Shown in pieces: positions 58,754 through 64,000 of a stretch of DNA of 64,000 nucleotides; the stretch's first letter is position 1; every line of letters starts with the position of its first letter. The stretch comes from Mycolicibacterium brumae. Lineage in GTDB: Bacteria; Actinomycetota; Actinomycetes; Mycobacteriales; Mycobacteriaceae. The stretch covers positions 868,001 through 932,000 of the forward strand of contig NZ_CP104302.1 of assembly GCF_025215495.1 (NCBI RefSeq), given 5' to 3'. The notes under the pieces were generated by a model. That model was not told the origin of the DNA. It did not search any database and worked only from the letters and a program-made list of their open reading frames with translations. The translations under genes and the position numbers were made by a program.

Positions 58754-60588
58754 CCGCGCTCGCCGCCCGGCACCGCCGCCAGCAGCTTGCGGGTGTAGTC
58801 GTGCTGGGGGTCGGCGTAGACCCGCTCGGCCGGGCCCTGCTCGACGATCACCCCGCGATGCATCACCACCACATCGTGGGCGAGGTGCTTGACCACCGAA
58901 AGATCGTGCGAGACAAACAGATACGACAGCCCCAGGCGGTGCTGCAGATCCAGCAGCAGATTCAGGATGCCAGCCTGGATCGACACGTCCAGCGCCGACA
59001 CCGGCTCGTCGAGCACCAGGATCTGCGGCTGCAGCGCCAACGCCCGCGCGATGCCGATCCGCTGCTTCTGGCCGCCGGAGAATTCGGCCGGGTAGCGCCC
59101 GGCGTCGCGGCGATTCAGACCCACCAGCTCCAGCAGCTCGGCCACCCGATAGACCGTGTCGGCCTTCGAATAGCCGTGCGCCGCCAGCGGTTCGGCCAGC
59201 ACGTCGGAGACCGGCAGCCGCGGGTCCAGCGCCGCCACCGGGTCCTGGAACACCACTTGGATATCCTTGCGCAGCGCGCGGCGGCCGGCGTTGGTCAGTT
59301 CCGCGACATCGTGGCCGAGCACCGTGATGGAACCCGATTGTGGCGCTTGCAGTTCCAGGATCTGGTGCAGGGTCGTCGACTTGCCGGACCCGGATTCGCC
59401 GACGATGCCGAGCGTGCGGCCGCGGCGCAACGCGAAGCTGATGCCGTCGACGGCGCGGACCTCCCCGACGGTGCGGCGCAGCACGGCGCCCTTGGTCACC
59501 GGATAGGACTTCACCAGGTCGGCCACCTCGATGACGACGTCGTGTTCGGCGGTGACCGGGCGGTCGTCGGGCGCGGTCGCCACCCCGTAGATATCGGCGG
59601 CGCTGCGGCCGGCGACCTCCTCGGTGCGGATGCACGCGGCGCCGTGGTCGGGGCCCACCGGCAGAAGGTCAGGTTCAGCGCTGCGGCAGTCGTCGATCGC
59701 CAGCGGGCAGCGCGGCTCGAACGGGCAGCCGATCAGCGGCTCGGACAGGTTCGGCGGCGCCCCGGGGATGGGCACCAACCGGGTGCCCTGCGGGGCGTCC
59801 AGCCGTGGCGCGGACCCGAGCAGTCCGGCGGTGTAGGGCATCCGCCGGGTGGGGTAGAGCTCGGCCACCGGGGCGGTCTCCACCGCGCGCCCGGCGTACA
59901 TCACCACCGCCCGGTCGGCGAATTCGGAGACCACGCCCAGGTCGTGGGTGATGATCAGCACCCCGGCGCCGGTGACATCGCGCGCGGTCTTGAGCACGTC
60001 GAGGATCTGGGCCTGCACGGTGACGTCGAGCGCGGTGGTCGGCTCGTCGCAGATCAGCAGGTCGGGGTCGTTGGCGATGGCGATGGCGATCACCACCCGC
60101 TGCCGCTCACCGCCGGAGAGCTCGTGCGGGAAGGCCCGGGCGCGCCGCTCCGGATCGTTGATGCCGACCAGCTCCAGCAGTTCCACCGCGCGCCGCCGGG
60201 CCGCCCGCCGCGACTCCCGGCGGGGCAGATCGCTATGGGTCCAGATGGCCTCGGCGATCTGCTCGCCGACCGGGTAGACCGGCGTCAGCGCCGACATCGG
60301 ATCCTGGAACACGGTGCCGATGGCCTTGCCGCGAATCGCCGACATGGCGGCGTCGTCGAGCCCAAGCAACTCCTCGCCGCGCAGCCGGACCGAGCCGCTG
60401 ACCTCGGCGTACTCCGGCAGTAGGCCGATCACCGCCATCGCCGACGCGGATTTCCCCGACCCGGATTCACCGACCACGGCCACCACCTCGCCGGGGGCCA
60501 CGCTCAGGTCCACCCCGCGCACCGCCGCCACCGCGGCGCCGTCGGTCGGGAAGGTGACCGCCAAGTCCCGGACATCCAGCAGGCTCAC
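58741..60588 (-). CDS. oppD: Oligopeptide ABC importer ATPase OppD (fused OppD-OppF)
   Basis: 615 aa with two complete ABC domains. The first has Walker [13 protein letters not shown] (about 38-49), signature [12 protein letters not shown] and Walker [16 protein letters not shown]. The second has Walker [13 protein letters not shown], signature [14 protein letters not shown] and Walker [15 protein letters not shown]. Between them lies the oligopeptide-type Cys-rich segment ([16 protein letters not shown]) that can bind an Fe-S cluster in Opp/Dpp ATPases. The start is GTG at 60588, overlapping oppC by 4 bp. It drives OppBC import. Confidence 0.94.
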   Translation of the reverse strand: MSLLDVRDLAVTFPTDGAAVAAVRGVDLSVAPGEVVAVVGESGSGKSASAMAVIGLLPEYAEVSGSVRLRGEELLGLDDAAMSAIRGKAIGTVFQDPMSALTPVYPVGEQIAEAIWTHSDLPRRESRRAARRRAVELLELVGINDPERRARAFPHELSGGERQRVVIAIAIANDPDLLICDEPTTALDVTVQAQILDVLKTARDVTGAGVLIITHDLGVVSEFADRAVVMYAGRAVETAPVAELYPTRRMPYTAGLLGSAPRLDAPQGTRLVPIPGAPPNLSEPLIGCPFEPRCPLAIDDCRSAEPDLLPVGPDHGAACIRTEEVAGRSAADIYGVATAPDDRPVTAEHDVVIEVADLVKSYPVTKGAVLRRTVGEVRAVDGISFALRRGRTLGIVGESGSGKSTTLHQILELQAPQSGSITVLGHDVAELTNAGRRALRKDIQVVFQDPVAALDPRLPVSDVLAEPLAAHGYSKADTVYRVAELLELVGLNRRDAGRYPAEFSGGQKQRIGIARALALQPQILVLDEPVSALDVSIQAGILNLLLDLQHRLGLSYLFVSHDLSVVKHLAHDVVVMHRGVIVEQGPAERVYADPQHDYTRKLLAAVPGGERGQPS

Positions 60589-61493
60589 CGGCGGCCTCCC
60601 GCGCGGGCCCGGCGCAGCTGCTGCGATCCCGGGTCGACGGCGTCGCGCAGCCCGTCGCCGATCAGATTGGCGCACAGCACGATCGCCACCAGCACCCCGG
60701 CCGGGAAGAGGAACACCCACGGGAAGGTGGTGGCCGATCGGGTGCCGTCGGCGATCAGCGTGCCCAGCGAGATGTCGGGCGGTTGGATGCCGAAGCCGAG
60801 ATAGCTCAGCCCGGTTTCGGCCAGGATCGCCAGTCCGACGTTCAGCGCGGTGTCGATGATCAGGATGGAGGCGACGTTGGGCAGGATGTGACGCACGATG
60901 ATCTGCCGGTTCGGCACCCCCAGATAGCGGGCGGCGGTGACGAATTCGCGCTCCCGCAGGCTCATCGTCATCCCGCGGACCATCCGCGAACTGATCATCC
61001 AGCTGAACGCCGACAACAGCACGATCAGCGCGAGCATGGTCGAACCGCCGTGGATCCGGGGTGTGACGATGGCGATCAGGATGAAGCTCGGCACCACCAG
61101 CAGCAGGTCCACGATCCACATCAGCGTGCGGTCCCGCCAGCCGCCGAAATAGCCGGCGATCGCGCCGACGGTGGCGGCGATGACGGTGGAGATGACCGCC
61201 ACGCACAACCCGATCAGCATCGATTTCTGCATGCCGCGCAGCGTCAGCGCCAGGATGTCCTGGCCGAGGGCGTTGGTGCCGAACCAGTGCGTCGCGCTCG
61301 GTGGTTGCTGCAGGTTGTAGTAGTCCAGGTCGGTGTGGCTGTAGGGCAGCACCGACGGCAGCGCGTAGCAGGCGATGAACATCGCGACCAGCAGCACCAG
61401 CGACACCACCGCCGGCCGGTTGCGCAGGAACCGGCGGCGCACCAGCGCGCGGCGGGAGGTGAAGCCCTCCTCGGCGGGTTCGGTGACGGTCAT
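60585..61493 (-). CDS. oppC: Oligopeptide ABC importer permease OppC
   Basis: 302 aa with six transmembrane helices and an N-terminal OppC-type segment ([21 protein letters not shown]). The EAA loop is [27 protein letters not shown] (about 175-201), the ATPase contact. The ATG at 61493 overlaps oppB by 4 bp; oppD follows with another 4-bp overlap. Confidence 0.94.
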   Translation of the reverse strand: MTVTEPAEEGFTSRRALVRRRFLRNRPAVVSLVLLVAMFIACYALPSVLPYSHTDLDYYNLQQPPSATHWFGTNALGQDILALTLRGMQKSMLIGLCVAVISTVIAATVGAIAGYFGGWRDRTLMWIVDLLLVVPSFILIAIVTPRIHGGSTMLALIVLLSAFSWMISSRMVRGMTMSLREREFVTAARYLGVPNRQIIVRHILPNVASILIIDTALNVGLAILAETGLSYLGFGIQPPDISLGTLIADGTRSATTFPWVFLFPAGVLVAIVLCANLIGDGLRDAVDPGSQQLRRARAGGRR

Positions 61494-62467
61494 CGCACCC
61501 GCACCCGGGGATCCAGCGCGGCGTAGACGATGTCGGACAGCAGCCCGGCGGCCAGGATGGCCGCGCCGGAGAAGACCGTGATCGCCGCGATGATGTTGGT
61601 GTCCTGGGTGGCCACGCCCTGCACCACCCATTCGCCCATGCCGTGCCAGCCGAAGATCTTCTCGACGAACACCGCGCCGGTGACCAGGCCGCCGACGCTG
61701 TAGGCGAACAGCGTGGCCATCGGGATCAGCGCGGTGCGCAGCCCATGCTTGAACAGCGCCTGACGCCGGGTCAGGCCCTTGGCGCGCGCGGTGCGGATGA
61801 AGTCCTGGCCTAGCACGTCGAGCATCGCGTTGCGCTGATAGCGGCTGTAACCGGCGGCCGCCACCAGCGCCAGGGTCAGCGACGGCAGCACCAGGTGCTG
61901 CGCCCGGTCCACGAACTGCGGCCACCAGCCACCGCCGACCGTCGGGGAGGTCTCGCCGATGTACTCGAAGATCTGCACGCCGGCCACCGAGTTCACCTGC
62001 AGCGCGGCCAGGATCAGCAGGTTCGCGATGACGAAGGTGGGCGCGGACAGCAACAGCAGCGACACGATGGTGATCACCCGGTCCGAGAGCCGGTACTGGC
62101 GCACCGCGCCCCACGCGCCCAGCAGCACCCCGGTGACGGTCCCCAGCACGCTGCCGATGACCAGCAGCCGCAGGCTCACCCCGATCCGCCGGCCCAGTTC
62201 ATCGGCCACCGGGTGCCCGGCGACCGTGGTGCCGAAGTCGCCGTGGGTCACCCCGGTCACCCAATGCAGGTAGCGCATCGGGATCGGCCGGTCCAGCAGC
62301 AGTTCGGCGGCCTTGGCGTCGATGACGTCCTGCGGTGGCCGCGGATTGCGCTGCAGCAGCGCGTCCAGCGGGGAGAAGGTCAGCGAGGTCAGGCAATAGG
62401 TCAGAAACGACGCCAGCACCAGCAGCAACAGGTAGTTGAGGAGTCGGCGCAGCAGGAACCGCGTCAT
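61490..62467 (-). CDS. oppB: Oligopeptide ABC importer permease OppB
   Basis: 325 aa. The OppB family start [26 protein letters not shown] is followed by the conserved [16 protein letters not shown] and the EAA loop [29 protein letters not shown]. About six transmembrane helices. First gene of the oppBCD run, so the opp promoter should lie in 62468-62560 on the minus strand. The ATG at 62467 removes a non-hydrophobic upstream extension. Confidence 0.94.
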   Translation of the reverse strand: MTRFLLRRLLNYLLLLVLASFLTYCLTSLTFSPLDALLQRNPRPPQDVIDAKAAELLLDRPIPMRYLHWVTGVTHGDFGTTVAGHPVADELGRRIGVSLRLLVIGSVLGTVTGVLLGAWGAVRQYRLSDRVITIVSLLLLSAPTFVIANLLILAALQVNSVAGVQIFEYIGETSPTVGGGWWPQFVDRAQHLVLPSLTLALVAAAGYSRYQRNAMLDVLGQDFIRTARAKGLTRRQALFKHGLRTALIPMATLFAYSVGGLVTGAVFVEKIFGWHGMGEWVVQGVATQDTNIIAAITVFSGAAILAAGLLSDIVYAALDPRVRVR

Positions 62468-62550
62468 CGGCGGCCGCCCTCTCCGGATCCCTGCACCCGG
62501 ACCAGGGTAGGAGATGTCGGCGCGGACCCCGTGCCGACCGGCCGCAGCGG

Positions 62551-62590
62551 GCATATATCATTAATCAGGTAAATCTGACCAACATTGTCG
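62551..62590 (+). promoter_or_regulatory. AT-rich cysDN promoter region
   Basis: A 30-40 bp AT-rich island in otherwise GC-rich DNA lies between the divergent oppB and cysD genes. It contains ATATATCATTAATCAGG and a short inverted pair TCAG/CTGA (TCAGGTAAATCTGA). It probably carries the cysDN promoter and a regulator site. No specific factor can be named. Confidence 0.4.
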
Positions 62591-62606
62591 GAGATTGATT
62601 GTCGCC

Positions 62607-63536
62607 ATGAATGCGCCCGCCACCGCACCCCCGCAGACCGAGCCGCGTGAACTGAGCCACCTGCGCGCCCTGGAAGCCGAAGCCATCCACATCATCCGGG
62701 AGGTGGCCGCCGAATTCGAACGCCCCGTCCTGCTGTTCTCCGGGGGCAAGGACTCCATCGTCATGCTGCACCTGGCCATCAAGGCGTTCGCGCCGGGCCG
62801 GCTGCCGTTCCCGGTGATGCACGTGGACACCGGGCACAACTTCGAAGAGGTCATCGCCACCCGCGACGCGCTGGTCGCCCAGCACGGTATCCGCCTCGTG
62901 GTCGCCAGCGTGCAGGACGACATCGACGCCGGCCGGGTGGTCGACAACGGCCCGTCGCGCAACCCCCTGCAGACCGTCACCCTGCTGCGCGGCATCGCCG
63001 AGAACGCCTTCGACGCCGCGTTCGGCGGGGCGCGGCGCGACGAGGAGAAGGCCCGCGCCAAGGAACGGGTGTTCAGCTTCCGCGACGAGTTCGGCCAGTG
63101 GGACCCCAAGGCGCAGCGCCCCGAACTGTGGAACCTCTACAACGGCCGGCACCGCAAGGGCGAGCACATCCGCGCGTTCCCGCTGTCGAACTGGACCGAA
63201 TACGACATCTGGGCCTACATCGGCGCGGAGGACATCACCCTGCCGTCGATCTACTACGCGCACAACCGCACGGTGTTCGAGCGCGACGGCATGCTGCTGG
63301 CCGTGCACGAGTACCTGCAGCCCCGCGAGGGGGAGCGGGTCTTCGAGACCTCGGTGCGCTTCCGCACCGTCGGCGACGTCACCTGCACCGGCTGCGTGGA
63401 ATCCACCGCGGCCACCGTCGAGGAAGTCATCGCAGAGACCGCCGTGTCGCGGCTGACCGAACGCGGCGCCACCCGCGCCGACGACCGGATCTCCGAAGCC
63501 GGCATGGAAGACCGCAAACGAGAGGGCTACTTCTGA
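62607..63536 (+). CDS. cysD: Sulfate adenylyltransferase subunit 2 CysD
   Basis: 309 aa. The PP-loop pyrophosphatase motif [20 protein letters not shown] (about 38-57) is followed by [13 protein letters not shown] and [31 protein letters not shown], and near the C-terminus [12 protein letters not shown] and [16 protein letters not shown], all hallmark CysD segments. With CysN it makes adenosine 5'-phosphosulfate from sulfate and ATP. The ATG at 62607 fits the recalled homologue; a TTG at 62595 has poor ribosome-binding-site spacing. Its stop overlaps the cysN start (TGATG). Confidence 0.95.
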   Translation: MNAPATAPPQTEPRELSHLRALEAEAIHIIREVAAEFERPVLLFSGGKDSIVMLHLAIKAFAPGRLPFPVMHVDTGHNFEEVIATRDALVAQHGIRLVVASVQDDIDAGRVVDNGPSRNPLQTVTLLRGIAENAFDAAFGGARRDEEKARAKERVFSFRDEFGQWDPKAQRPELWNLYNGRHRKGEHIRAFPLSNWTEYDIWAYIGAEDITLPSIYYAHNRTVFERDGMLLAVHEYLQPREGERVFETSVRFRTVGDVTCTGCVESTAATVEEVIAETAVSRLTERGATRADDRISEAGMEDRKREGYF

Positions 63537-64000
63537 TGAGCGCCCCCACCACCACCGCGCCCACCACCCTGCTGCGGATTGCCACCGCCGGGTCGGTCGA
63601 CGACGGCAAGTCCACCCTGATCGGCCGGCTGCTGTATGACTCCAAGGCCGTCATGGAGGACCAACTCGCCGCCGTCGAACGCACCTCCAAGGAACGCGGC
63701 AACGACTACACCGACCTGGCGCTGGTCACCGACGGCCTGCGCGCCGAACGCGAGCAGGGCATCACCATCGATGTCGCGTACCGCTACTTCGCCACCGCCA
63801 CAAGAAAATTCATCATCGCCGACACGCCCGGCCACCTCCAGTACACCCGCAACATGGTGACCGGGACGTCCACCGCGCAGCTGGCGATCGTGCTGGTCGA
63901 CGCCCGCCACGGCCTGCTGGAGCAGTCCCGCCGGCACGCGTTCCTGGCGTCGCTGCTGGGCGTGCAGCACATCGTGCTCGCGGTCAACAAGATGGACCTG
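63536..64000 (+). CDS. cysN: Sulfate adenylyltransferase GTPase subunit CysN (5' part, continues past window)
   Basis: The first 155 codons are visible and the gene runs off the right edge. The EF-Tu-like GTPase core shows G1 [18 protein letters not shown] (about 19-36), a G2-region [16 protein letters not shown]3 [13 protein letters not shown] and G4 VNKMDL at the edge. It couples GTP hydrolysis to APS synthesis by CysD. Whether an APS kinase domain is fused at the C-terminus (CysNC), as in M. tuberculosis, cannot be seen here. The ATG shares one base with the cysD stop. Confidence 0.94.
   Translation, partial: MSAPTTTAPTTLLRIATAGSVDDGKSTLIGRLLYDSKAVMEDQLAAVERTSKERGNDYTDLALVTDGLRAEREQGITIDVAYRYFATATRKFIIADTPGHLQYTRNMVTGTSTAQLAIVLVDARHGLLEQSRRHAFLASLLGVQHIVLAVNKMDL

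Overview
The window is about 64 kb of high-GC DNA from a mycobacterium, most likely a Mycolicibacterium-type or other non-tuberculous species. The evidence is the gene order. From memory it follows the M. tuberculosis H37Rv block Rv1216c to Rv1286: sigE-rseA-htrA-tatB, mrp, lpqY-sugABC, corA, kgd, lprE-deaD, an Rv1264-type adenylyl cyclase, lprB-lprC, opp and cysDN. H37Rv comparisons here are recalled, not computed. Several H37Rv neighbours are missing from this interval (mdh, the cyp130 region, the Rv1284 carbonic anhydrase, PE and toxin-antitoxin genes) and other genes sit in their place. No tRNA, rRNA, insertion sequence, prophage or CRISPR array was seen.

Layout. 0-4.9 kb: TetR-controlled ABC exporter operon with an ICMT-like methyltransferase, then an O-methyltransferase. 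5-8.5 kb: envelope-stress module sigE-rseA-htrA and tatB. 8.5-15.8 kb: mrp, a lytic transglycosylase, DUF1003 and CBS/PRC-barrel proteins, a CitE-like lyase, and small membrane proteins. 15.9-20.3 kb: the trehalose importer lpqY-sugA-sugB-sugC. 20.3-27.2 kb: SUFU-domain protein, corA, lpqZ-like lipoprotein, TetR, FprB-like ferredoxin reductase with an AurF-like diiron protein, and an SDR. 27.3-36 kb: kgd, a membrane protein, a 14-TM MFS pump, a FAD oxidase and lprE. 36-50 kb: deaD, acyltransferase, an iron-box-controlled siderophore-interacting protein, FAD oxidase, Tap-like efflux pump, udgB, LLM oxidoreductase, HIT, amiB2, adenylyl cyclase, lprB and lprC. 49.5-64 kb: SixA-like phosphatase, an SbcD/SbcC-like pair, oppA, the NHEJ pair ku/ligD, oppDCB, cysD and the start of cysN.

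How it fits together. SigE, its anti-sigma factor RseA, the HtrA protease and TatB form an envelope-stress cluster. LpqY-SugABC recovers trehalose. Kgd works at the 2-oxoglutarate node. CysDN activates sulfate. Ku and LigD make up a complete bacterial end-joining system, and lie inside what is a continuous opp operon in H37Rv.

The most unusual content is intergenic. At 49181-49481, between convergent genes, six GTGAG motifs are followed by six inverted partners. The spacings are exactly mirrored (20, 30, 20, 20, 30 then 30, 20, 20, 30, 20 bp), so the motifs keep helical phase about a centre near 49331. Part of this element recurs at 39250-39330. Three gene 3' ends carry tandem duplications that reach to or past the stop codon (34172-34259, 33836-34012, 49005-49150). 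A perfect 16-bp hairpin follows kgd. A 34-bp nested palindrome covers the leaderless start of the first tetR gene.
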